Below, piece after piece: positions 9,033 through 16,206 of a DNA stretch of 64,000 bases (position 1 is its first letter; each line of letters starts with the position of its first letter). The DNA comes from Paracoccus sediminilitoris (lineage in GTDB: Bacteria > Pseudomonadota > Alphaproteobacteria > Rhodobacterales > Rhodobacteraceae). The notes beneath the pieces were generated by a model, which searched no databases, had not been told where the DNA came from, and was given only the letters and a program-made list of their open reading frames with translations. The stretch is taken from NCBI RefSeq assembly GCF_003259195.1, contig NZ_QJPK01000001.1:310001-374000 (forward strand). Direction: 5' to 3'. A program made the translations under genes and the position numbers.

Positions 9033-9926
9033 CTAGATGTCCACATAATTCCGCCACGGATGCGCTTCCTTGAAGCCAAGCACGTCGCGGATCTTGCGGT
9101 TGGACAGCGGGGCCTCGTCCTTGCCCATTGCCCGCGTGATCGGCGTATCGGGCGCATATTTCGCCAGAAACTCCGCCGTCGGCATGGTGGCGGTGATGGT
9201 GTCGTTCACCGCGTTGAAGACCTGATAGCCAAGCCCGTCCTTCTGCAGGCAGAGATGCACGATCTCGCCCAGATCGCGTGCGTCGATATAGCTCCAGGCG
9301 TTGCGCTTTCGGCTCATCGGGTTGGCCAGATATGCGGGAAAATCTGCATATTCATGCGGCTCGATGACATTGCCGATCCGCAAGCCATAGACATCGGCGC
9401 CATAGCGCATCGCAAAGGCACGGCCGGTCTTTTCGTTGACCACCTTCGACAGTCCGTAACTGTCCATCGGATCACTGTCGTAGTCTTCCTCCAGCGGGAA
9501 AGCATGATAATCCTTGTCGCCTTCCGCGAAGCAGACACCATAGGTGGTTTCCGAACTGGCAAAGATCACCTTGCGCACGCCCAGCTTCATCGCCGCTTCC
9601 AGCACGTTATAGGTGCCGACGGTGTTCTGCGCGAAGGTGGTGTTGTCTGGGTGGATCATCACCCGCGGCACAGCGGCGAAATGGACGATGGCGTCGGGGG
9701 CCTTGGGCGGGGCGCCTTCGTCGAAGCCATCAAAGCCGAAATGCGTGGTGAAGGCGTTGAAGACCTGGCCACTGTCGGTGATGTCCGTGATCAGGGTGTT
9801 CACCCCGGGCAGGTCAAGCGGCTTCAGATCGACGTTCAGGATCTTGTAGCCTTTCTCCAGCAGATGCGGCACGGCATGGCGGCCGGCCTTCCCCGTTCCA
9901 CCCGTAAAGATGATGCGTTTGGTCAT
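9033..9926 (-). CDS. NAD(P)-dependent epimerase/dehydratase (extended SDR)
   Basis: Soluble extended short-chain dehydrogenase, 297 aa. The Rossmann motif GGTGKAG is at about residues 8-14 and the catalytic tyrosine-lysine pair appears as YGLSK near residue 160, with a serine upstream in FASSETTYG. The start is the ATG at 9926 (MTKRIIFTGG), with a GGAGA stretch upstream; an ATG six codons earlier is the alternative. Family members act on nucleotide sugars or uronates; which one cannot be decided. It is a single gene, convergent with the EamA exporter across a 100-bp spacer. Confidence 0.85.
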   Translation of the reverse strand: MTKRIIFTGGTGKAGRHAVPHLLEKGYKILNVDLKPLDLPGVNTLITDITDSGQVFNAFTTHFGFDGFDEGAPPKAPDAIVHFAAVPRVMIHPDNTTFAQNTVGTYNVLEAAMKLGVRKVIFASSETTYGVCFAEGDKDYHAFPLEEDYDSDPMDSYGLSKVVNEKTGRAFAMRYGADVYGLRIGNVIEPHEYADFPAYLANPMSRKRNAWSYIDARDLGEIVHLCLQKDGLGYQVFNAVNDTITATMPTAEFLAKYAPDTPITRAMGKDEAPLSNRKIRDVLGFKEAHPWRNYVDI

Positions 9927-10072
9927 GTGTCTCTCCGTCTCCATGCGCCCCGCGATGATAGGGAGGTTTCACGCGCTTGGGCCAGCCTTGACCGCATTTG
10001 TGCCACATCAGTGGCAACAGACAGCCATGCAGCGCGGCGCCACCACCCCGGCAATAGCTGCGGGAGGATACT

Positions 10073-10915
10073 TTAGACAGGCCGCAGGGCACCCGTTTCG
10101 ACGGCGTTCAGAAAATTCTCGATCTCGCGGGTGCGACGTTCGAAAAGGGCGATTTCGGCATTCAGGCCCAACTGCCAGGCGATGTCGGTCCGCGTCGGCG
10201 CGGCATCCAGATCCTGCATTCGCGCGGCCATGGCCCGGACGTCACGCTGATCGCGGGCCAAGCCCTGCTGGATGATGTCATCCGCCTGGTGGGCCGTCGA
10301 GGCGGCAATCTCGCCCAAGGACAGCTCGGGGTGATACTGGACGCCCCAGAAGATGCCCCTTCCGTGGCGGATCTCGGCAGCCTCGATCGGCGTATCGGGG
10401 TTCGCGGCCAAGCTGGTTCCGCCGGAAGGAAGGCGGGTCACCACGCTGGAATGCATGGCCGGTGCGGTCCATGTCGCGGGCCTGCCTTCCAGCATCCGAT
10501 GCTGCGCTCCCGCCTCGGTGCGGGTGATGTCGCGAGCAAAGGCGACCTCGGCGCCGGGTCGGCGTGGTCCGGTTGCGCCCCCCGCCGCCACGGCCGCAAT
10601 CTGCAGGCCCGCGCAGGATCCGAATGCGGGCACGCCGGCCTGGAATACCCGTGCCATGAAATGGGCTGCAGTGCGGGCCTCGGCGCTGTCCTTGTGCATT
10701 TGAATGGGCGAGCCGGCGAAGACGATGCCCCTGTAACGTGCGATATCCGGAAAGGCGTCATCGTCAAGGCAGGAGGCCGTTTCCAGTTCGATCCCGGGGC
10801 GCAGCCGACGCAGGGCCGCGGCATAGCTTTCATGCGACGCCTGCCCGGCATAGCTGCGGCGCTCGCTCTGTTGGGCTGGCGTCTCGCTGGAGACGACAAG
10901 AATGATCGAAGACAA
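10073..10915 (-). CDS. Class I glutamine amidotransferase-like protein
   Basis: GATase1-fold protein of about 280 aa. The nucleophile elbow GSCAGLQIAA and the downstream histidine-glutamate pair in QYHPELSLGE are both present, so the amidase triad looks complete. It resembles the stand-alone GMP-synthase-amidotransferase-like proteins often annotated in amine or glutamine metabolism. The start is chosen as TTG at 10915 because an AGGAAAGG site lies 7 bp upstream; an ATG at 10954 has no ribosome site. The acceptor or partner subunit is not encoded nearby. Confidence 0.75.
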   Translation of the reverse strand: MSSIILVVSSETPAQQSERRSYAGQASHESYAAALRRLRPGIELETASCLDDDAFPDIARYRGIVFAGSPIQMHKDSAEARTAAHFMARVFQAGVPAFGSCAGLQIAAVAAGGATGPRRPGAEVAFARDITRTEAGAQHRMLEGRPATWTAPAMHSSVVTRLPSGGTSLAANPDTPIEAAEIRHGRGIFWGVQYHPELSLGEIAASTAHQADDIIQQGLARDQRDVRAMAARMQDLDAAPTRTDIAWQLGLNAEIALFERRTREIENFLNAVETGALRPV

Positions 10916-10922
10916 TGGTGGG

Positions 10923-10930
10923 CCTTTCCT
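10923..10930 (-). promoter_or_regulatory. Ribosome binding site fixing a TTG start
   Basis: AGGAAAGG, 7 bp before the TTG codon at 10915. It is the only Shine-Dalgarno-like sequence near the possible starts of the amidotransferase gene and decides the TTG over an upstream ATG. Confidence 0.5.
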
Positions 10931-11294
10931 GACGGGCACGTCGTGACACAACATCGTGCAGGTCGTTGCGTTCACCGGTGCGGCGATCGGCCACGCAATG
11001 CCCGGTATCGGTGCAACACCCTGCTGATGGAGGCAAAGCATCCCCGCCCTACCAATGCACAGGCCCGCACGGGAACCGATGACTGACCGTGGATCAGCCG
11101 AACCCCGCCCCGCCTTGGTATTCGGATCGCAGCCGCATGTCCTTTCAAATCCGATGGCCGGAATAAGCAGTCGCTGCCAGATGGTCGGATTGTTTGCGCT
11201 GACGACCAGCGGTGGCGGTTGATCAAATGGGTCGTCGCGCCTGCCTTGGGCCATGGCTCTGGGCGATATCCCCGCAGGGCAAGGTACAATGACG

Positions 11295-11807
11295 TCAGAC
11301 CTGCAAAGTTCGGATGACGGCGCGTGGGCGACCGCCGTCTTCCCAAAGAAAGGCCAGCGTGATCGGCAGGTGGAAGCGGCGCGGGCCGGCGGCGCCGGGG
11401 TTCAACCATAAGGTCGTCTTCGTCGCATCGATGCCAGGTTTGTGCGAGTGGCCCGAGATCACGACATTCCACCCCTTGATATCCGGATCGACCCTCAGGG
11501 CCTTGCGGTTATGGATCATGTGAATGCGCAGGCCTCCGCTTGTCAGGCTGACCGTTTCGGGCAGGGCCTCGGCCCAGGGCCCGCGGTCGATATTGCCGCG
11601 GATCGCCGTCACCGGGGCGATGCGTGCCAGAACGTCAAGGTGTTCGGGGTCGCCGATATCACCCGCATGCAGAATGCGATCGACGCCTACCAGCGCCTCC
11701 AGCGCCTCGGGGCGCAGCAGCCCGTGGGTGTCGGAGATGACGCCGATGCGCTCTCCAGATGATGGCTGGCGGAATGACGGCAAACTGCGACTCCTGTTGA
11801 TCTCCAT
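11295..11807 (-). CDS. YfcE/MJ0936-type metallophosphoesterase
   Basis: Small calcineurin-like phosphodiesterase, 170 aa from the ATG at 11807, where an AAGGA lies upstream. All metal-binding motifs of the family are visible: GVISDTHGLL, HAGDIG, GNIDRG and SGHSHKP, and a late NPGAAGPRR. The family hydrolyses phosphodiesters with two metal ions; the physiological substrate is not known for most members. A GTG or ATG start further upstream would add a basic, poorly conserved leader. The gene stands alone on the minus strand. Confidence 0.85.
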   Translation of the reverse strand: MEINRSRSLPSFRQPSSGERIGVISDTHGLLRPEALEALVGVDRILHAGDIGDPEHLDVLARIAPVTAIRGNIDRGPWAEALPETVSLTSGGLRIHMIHNRKALRVDPDIKGWNVVISGHSHKPGIDATKTTLWLNPGAAGPRRFHLPITLAFLWEDGGRPRAVIRTLQV

Positions 11808-11867
11808 GCGCTGGCGGTTCCTTAACCATGAAGGCGGCGCCACGGTTCGTTCCGGCGAAGACAATCG

Positions 11868-12216
11868 TCAAGGTGATTTCTCGACCGTTTCAGGCCATGT
11901 CGCTACACAGTGCAGCCATGGGCGGATCGATGTGATGTCGATAACCCCGGGCAAGCTTTCGGCTGTCTTGTCGAAAAGGGTGGTACTCTTCAGCTTTTCG
12001 AAGCACCGCTGCACAGGGTTGCGGAGCCGGTAGAGTTTGCCGTTGCCCGCCACGCACCACGTTGCGCGCTTCCGTGGTTTTTCGAACTCTCCCGCCAACC
12101 GCCATCCGCCAACCGCCATCCGCCATCAGGACACTGGCCTCGGGCGGCGCGTCATACACGACCAGATCAAAGCCCACACAATCCGATGTTTGACCTCGAT
12201 GGGAACCCGGTACCAT
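11868..12216 (-). pseudogene. IS5-family (IS427-like) transposase remnant
   Basis: The C-terminal third of a DDE transposase is left, in broken frames. One frame reads GQTSDCVGFDLVVYDAPPEA followed by LMADGGW, which fits the stretch ending in the second catalytic Asp of IS5-type enzymes. Another reads YRLRNPVQRCFEKLK and FDKTAESLPGVIDITSIRPW, which fits the end of the enzyme around the catalytic Glu. The N-terminal part and the inverted-repeat ends were not found. A 14-bp tandem duplication interrupts it. It is dead and probably old. Confidence 0.65.
12092..12119. repeat. 14-bp tandem duplication
   Basis: CCGCCAACCGCCAT occurs twice head to tail and is followed by a partial third copy (CCGCCAT). 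It lies inside the transposase remnant and shifts its frame, so it arose during or after decay of that gene. Confidence 0.85.
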
Positions 12217-12708
12217 GGTCAGGGAGGTGGATGCTGGTCGTTATGGGGGAGGTAATCCAACTGAGGATCACCAAGGAGTGGGCCATCCAGCAGGGTGTTT
12301 GAACCGGCAGCGACTGGCACAATATCGTGCCAGCCGCACAGGTTCCGTTCTTGTCGCTGACGCAGCTGAGCGAACTGCCGATATCGATTTTTGGTGGCCA
12401 TTTGCGCCGCAACTTTCCTCGCGCGACTTACCGCCTACACGTCAGGACGCTCGGTTGTCGAATGATTGGACACAAATCCAACCCCCAACGCGACCGACCA
12501 TCAGATGCGTATCCAGTGCTTGTCAAACAGGCCATGAGGAATGGTCAGCAAGAACGATGAAGCCCAATCAGGCACCAAGGCGGTGGCTTCAACACCTTGA
12601 GGGCGCAGAGAGGTGTAAACCCGTTTCATGCTCACGCGGATCCCCACGACTGTCATACTTAGTCCAGCAAAAGCGGATCAGTAAAACTGATAGATTTAGG
12701 GAATTTTA
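12217..12708. other. Gene-free, lower-GC spacer next to tRNA-Phe
   Basis: About 490 bases without a reading frame that can be recognised. Base composition is visibly less GC-rich than the flanks. Just past the tRNA 3' end is a short dyad ATCAGT-AAA-ACTGAT at 12677-12691 that could help end tRNA transcription. The stretch may be the rest of the old insertion, but no integrase, attachment repeat or transposon end was seen. Confidence 0.5.
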
Positions 12709-12784
12709 TGGTGCCCGGAGACGGATTTGAACCGCCGACACGCGGATTTTCAATCCGCTGCTCTACCAACTGAGCTATCCGGGC
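12709..12784 (-). tRNA. tRNA-Phe (GAA)
   Basis: A 76-nt cloverleaf read on the minus strand. The acceptor stem GCCCGGA pairs with TCCGGGC, the anticodon loop is TTGAAAA with anticodon GAA, the T loop is TTCAAAT, and the CCA end is encoded. It follows the infA-maf-rng-yacG genes on the same strand, an arrangement common in Rhodobacteraceae. Confidence 0.97.
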
Positions 12785-12867
12785 CCTTTGTGACGCAGCA
12801 TGCCGCGTCGGGTGAGGCGTATTTACGAGGGGGCGCGGGGACTGTCCAGACCCAAAACCATCTTTTT

Positions 12868-13035
12868 TCAGTCGGGCCCGTTTTCGTCCGACGATACATC
12901 GTCCAAGGGCGTGCCGGGGATCACATAGGACCCCCGCAGCCACTTGGCCAGATCCACATCCGCGCAGCGTTTCGAACAGAACGGGCGGTATTGCGGGACG
13001 CTTTCCTTGGAACAGATCGGGCAGGCCGCCATCAT
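12868..13035 (-). CDS. yacG: DNA gyrase inhibitor / zinc-binding protein YacG
   Basis: A 55-aa protein with four zinc-ligand cysteines in the YacG pattern: C5-P-I-C8, then C20-S-K-R-C24. After that comes the conserved ADVDLAKWLRGSYVIPG. YacG binds DNA gyrase and inhibits it in E. coli. The gene starts with ATG at 13035 and overlaps the stop of the ribonuclease gene by 4 bp (ATGA), so it is translated from the same transcript. It is easily missed because of its size. Confidence 0.93.
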   Translation of the reverse strand: MMAACPICSKESVPQYRPFCSKRCADVDLAKWLRGSYVIPGTPLDDVSSDENGPD

Positions 13036-14087
13036 GCCTCTCCGCTGGCCGTGGCAAGGCGCGCCAAGGGCACGCGGTCGCGCTTGCGGTTCAGTTCGTA
13101 AAGCCCCATCGCGGTCCAGCCGACCAGCGTGGTTTCGGCCCCGGCATTGCGGAAGGCCGCGCCCAGAACCTGGTCCAGCGTCGCGCGGTCGCGTTTGGGC
13201 ATGGGGGCGAAATCGACGACGATCTGCCCGCCCAGGCCCCGCAACGCCAGCTGGCGTGGCAATTCGCGGGCCAGCGCGATATTGACCTTCAGCCCCGCCG
13301 CGCCAGAACTGTCATTGCCGGTGTTCACATCGACCGCGACAAGGGCGCGGGTCTGTTCGATGAAAGCGTCGCCCTGACCCTGAAGGTCGATCCGCGCCGA
13401 CAGCAGCGCATCGACGGCATCCAGAACGCCGCAGCGTTCGAAACTATCCTCGCCTTCCTCGATCGCGTCGGGGGCGGGTTCGGCCCAGTCCATCCAGGCC
13501 TGTTCCCAAGGGGTCGGCGCGTCCAGCAGCAGTTCGGGCTTGCCGGTGGTTTCGGCGCAGATGCCATCGACTAGGTCCAGCAGCTCGGCCACCTCCTCGG
13601 CGATCTCCTGGTCGTCGGCAGTTTCGGCGGCACTGCGCAGGATCAGGCCGTGGCTGCGGTCGCCCAAAGCCTGTTGCCCCAGGGCCTGCAATTCGTCGCG
13701 GCGATCCTCGATCCGGATCTGGCGCGAGACGTTCACCCCCGGCTTGCCCGGCGTCACCAGCACATGACGACCGCGGAAGATCAGGCGGGTGGTTATGGGA
13801 ACAGCCTTGCCACCCTCGGCGACGCCTGCGACCTGGACCAGCAGCGGCTTGCCCTCGGCCACGCCCTTGCGGTCGCGCAGATAGCCGGTCTGGCCGTCGG
13901 GCAGCTGCACGAAGATGCCGCCCTGCCCCTTCATCAACCTGTCCGCCTGCGCCCGGCAGATGGCACCGGGTGCGAAGGGCGCGACGGCATCGGTGGCCAC
14001 CAGCAGATCGACCAGCTGGCCATCCTCCATCAGGGCGGCGGCCTCCTGGCCGAACAGGTGACCCAGGACGACTTGGCGGCCTTTCAT
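13032..14087 (-). CDS. rng: Ribonuclease E/G family protein
   Basis: Endoribonuclease of the RNase E/G family, used in rRNA and mRNA processing. The ATG at 14087 gives 351 aa starting MKGRQVVLGHLFGQE, shorter than the about 490 aa of E. coli RNase G, as is common for the alphaproteobacterial rng linked to maf. Both metal-binding aspartates of the DNase-I-like catalytic domain are present, in LVAVDVNTGND and GQIVVDFAPM. The first Met overlaps the maf stop by 4 bp and its own stop overlaps yacG by 4 bp. It lacks the scaffold tail of RNase E and the Zn-link cysteines are not obvious. Confidence 0.87.
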   Translation of the reverse strand: MKGRQVVLGHLFGQEAAALMEDGQLVDLLVATDAVAPFAPGAICRAQADRLMKGQGGIFVQLPDGQTGYLRDRKGVAEGKPLLVQVAGVAEGGKAVPITTRLIFRGRHVLVTPGKPGVNVSRQIRIEDRRDELQALGQQALGDRSHGLILRSAAETADDQEIAEEVAELLDLVDGICAETTGKPELLLDAPTPWEQAWMDWAEPAPDAIEEGEDSFERCGVLDAVDALLSARIDLQGQGDAFIEQTRALVAVDVNTGNDSSGAAGLKVNIALARELPRQLALRGLGGQIVVDFAPMPKRDRATLDQVLGAAFRNAGAETTLVGWTAMGLYELNRKRDRVPLARLATASGEA

Positions 14088-14686
14088 GAACGTGCTCCTT
14101 CGGGGCGGGGATGGATGCCGATTGCGGCCAGCATGGCGGCAGTTTCGGACAGGGGCAGGCCCACGACGGCCGAAAACGACCCCTGGATCCACGGAATGAA
14201 GGCCGCAGCCGCCCCCTGGATCGCATAGGCGCCCGCCTTGCCCTGCCAATCGCCCATATCAAGGTAATCTTCCAGTGCCTGCGCATCCAGCGACCGCATC
14301 CGCACCTTGGTTTCCACCAGGCGTTCCGCGATCCGGTCGCCATGGCGCAGCGCCATCGAGGTCAGCACGACATGGCGCCGCCCAGACATCAGGCGCATGA
14401 ATTCCCCGGCCTCGGCCCGGTCGACGGGTTTGCCCAAAATGCGACGCCCGACCAGCACGGTCGTGTCGCCGGTCAGGCAGGCTTCGTCGGCATCGAGGGT
14501 GATGGCCTGTGCCTTTTCCACCGCCATGCGGCGGACATAGGCACGCGCCGCTTCCCCCGGACGCGGTGTTTCATCGATGTCGGCGGGGCGAAGCGCGTGC
14601 GGCGTGATGCCGATCTGCGCCAACAGTTCCAGTCGGCGCGGGCTTGCCGATCCCAGCACAAGCCGGGGTGGGCGCAGTTCGGCCAT
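14084..14686 (-). CDS. maf: Maf-family nucleotide pyrophosphatase
   Basis: Housekeeping hydrolase that removes non-canonical or methylated nucleoside triphosphates. The family N-terminus LVLGSASPRRLELLAQIG is at residues 9-26, and ADIDET follows near residue 36. Further along are ARAYVRRMAVEKAQAI, DTTVLVGRRILGKP and YAIQGAAAAFI. At 200 aa it is full length. It overlaps rng by 4 bp and lies 43 bp after infA, in the conserved infA-maf-rng-yacG unit. Confidence 0.95.
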   Translation of the reverse strand: MAELRPPRLVLGSASPRRLELLAQIGITPHALRPADIDETPRPGEAARAYVRRMAVEKAQAITLDADEACLTGDTTVLVGRRILGKPVDRAEAGEFMRLMSGRRHVVLTSMALRHGDRIAERLVETKVRMRSLDAQALEDYLDMGDWQGKAGAYAIQGAAAAFIPWIQGSFSAVVGLPLSETAAMLAAIGIHPRPEGARS

Positions 14687-14729
14687 GAGGCGGCCTCCGT
14701 TGGTGGCATCAGCCGTCGCGTAGGACGGC

Positions 14730-14948
14730 TTACTTGAAGCGGTAATTGATCCGCCCCTTGGTCAGGTCATAGGTGTTCATCTCAACCTGAACCTTGTCGC
14801 CGGCCAGAACGCGGATGCGGTTCTTGCGCATCTTGCCTGCCATATGTGCGATGATTTCATGGCCGTTTTCAAGCTCGACCCGGAATGTCGCATTAGGCAG
14901 GAGTTCTTTCACGACGCCGGGGAATTCGAGCATTTCTTCCTTGGCCAT
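14730..14948 (-). CDS. infA: Translation initiation factor IF-1
   Basis: A 72-aa S1/OB-fold protein that sits in the ribosomal A site during initiation. [13 protein letters not shown] starts it, followed by [19 protein letters not shown] and the typical ending [12 protein letters not shown]. The ATG at 14948 has GGAG 6 bp upstream. A short hairpin (GCCGTC-N6-GACGGC, 14712-14729) directly after the stop may partially end transcription before maf. Confidence 0.98.
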   Translation of the reverse strand: MAKEEMLEFPGVVKELLPNATFRVELENGHEIIAHMAGKMRKNRIRVLAGDKVQVEMNTYDLTKGRINYRFK

Positions 14949-15035
14949 GGTCACTCCATACTTGGCATCCCGCAGGATTCGGGACCGCTGTTAGATGCGT
15001 CCGGAACGCGCAGAATTCAAGGCTAAAGCGTCATA

Positions 15036-16145
15036 TCACCGGGTTTGGCGGTGGATCGTTGCGTTTTCGACCGTCCCTTGCGTCCCCACAAGGGCGGTTC
15101 CGGGCCGGAAAGGGTCGGGCCGGGCCAGATCCTCGGGCGGATCAGGCATGGCGACGGATTGTGCGACCGGTGTCTTTTCCGCAGCGGGGGCCGCATCGCG
15201 GGCGCGCAGGCGGATGGCATGGCACCCCTCGGCCTCGCCGAACTTTCCGGCCGCCAGCACCTGGCCATCGGCGGTTTCCAACCGGGCATCGGTCAGACAG
15301 GCGCGCGGCAGTTGCAGCACCCGTCCCGGTGCCAGCGCGCGCAACTCCGCCAGCGACACCTGGCGTCGGCACAGGACGCCCACCACCTCGACCGAGGCTT
15401 GCTGCATCGGCGCACCCAGGCTGGGCCTGGCGACCGCAGGAACCGGTGCCGCGACCGGCGCGGGAGCCGCGATCGGTTGCGGCTTGGGGGCGATCTCCTT
15501 CTTGGCCTGCGGCAGGACCAGCAGCATCTGGCCCTCGCGCGTATCCGACCCGCCCATGCGCAGATCGAAGGTCAGGCTGCGCAGGGGCTTGTCCTCTAGC
15601 ATTAACGAAAGAGGGCGCGGATCGTCCAGCGCAGTCAGGAAACGGTACCCGGCAATGCCCTGAAACCCGTCCATGCCCTGGGTTTCCGCCGCCAGTTCGG
15701 TCAGCAGCATGTTGATGAAATCGGCGCAGAGCGTCGCGTCGCTGCGGGTCGGGCGACGGCGTTCCAAGATGCGTGCGGTGACCCGCCCAAGGGCCTGGAT
15801 CTCGATCAGGCTGGCAACCGTCTGCGGGCACAAGGATATGGCGCCCAGGTTTTCCCCCGGCCCCTGCAGCATCACCACCAAAGGCAGTTCGGGCAGCACT
15901 TCAGCCAGTTCGGCCAGCGTCATCACGCCCTGCTCGACCTTGACCGACGGGATCGCCAGCCCATAAAGTCGTTCGGCCGTGCGCCCAATGGCGGTGGCCG
16001 CCGCCTTGGCCGGGGTCTGGGGCGGGGCGGGCGGCAGGATGGGCGCACGAAGGGGTTCGGCCTGGCTGCGGCTGCGCAGCATCCGTCGCAGCACCCCGCC
16101 CGCCTGCTCACCCCTGTCATCGCTGCCTGCATCTGCATTGGTCAT
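15036..16145 (-). CDS. FliM/FliN-type SpoA-domain protein
   Basis: A 369-aa soluble protein whose C-terminal part holds a SpoA (FliN/FliM C-terminal) domain at about residues 225-295, recognisable from VEVVGVLCRRQVSLAELRAL and LAAGKFGEAEGCHAIRLRAR. The first 200 residues resemble the FliM middle region, with GPGENLGAISLCPQTVASLI. A proline- and alanine-rich linker precedes the SpoA domain. In flagellar systems this domain forms the motor switch ring. No other flagellar gene is present in the window. It could be a stray flagellar subunit of a split operon or a paralogue with another role. Confidence 0.7.
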   Translation of the reverse strand: MTNADAGSDDRGEQAGGVLRRMLRSRSQAEPLRAPILPPAPPQTPAKAAATAIGRTAERLYGLAIPSVKVEQGVMTLAELAEVLPELPLVVMLQGPGENLGAISLCPQTVASLIEIQALGRVTARILERRRPTRSDATLCADFINMLLTELAAETQGMDGFQGIAGYRFLTALDDPRPLSLMLEDKPLRSLTFDLRMGGSDTREGQMLLVLPQAKKEIAPKPQPIAAPAPVAAPVPAVARPSLGAPMQQASVEVVGVLCRRQVSLAELRALAPGRVLQLPRACLTDARLETADGQVLAAGKFGEAEGCHAIRLRARDAAPAAEKTPVAQSVAMPDPPEDLARPDPFRPGTALVGTQGTVENATIHRQTR

Positions 16146-16206
16146 GTCATGTCCGAATCACGCTGTCCCCTGGCCCTCAATCTGGCCCGTCAGGGTTGAG
16201 AAACGG

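Noticed and set aside
12217-12784. Integrated prophage or genomic island at tRNA-Phe
   Set aside because: There is no integrase, phage gene or attachment repeat in the window, only a short dead transposase piece.
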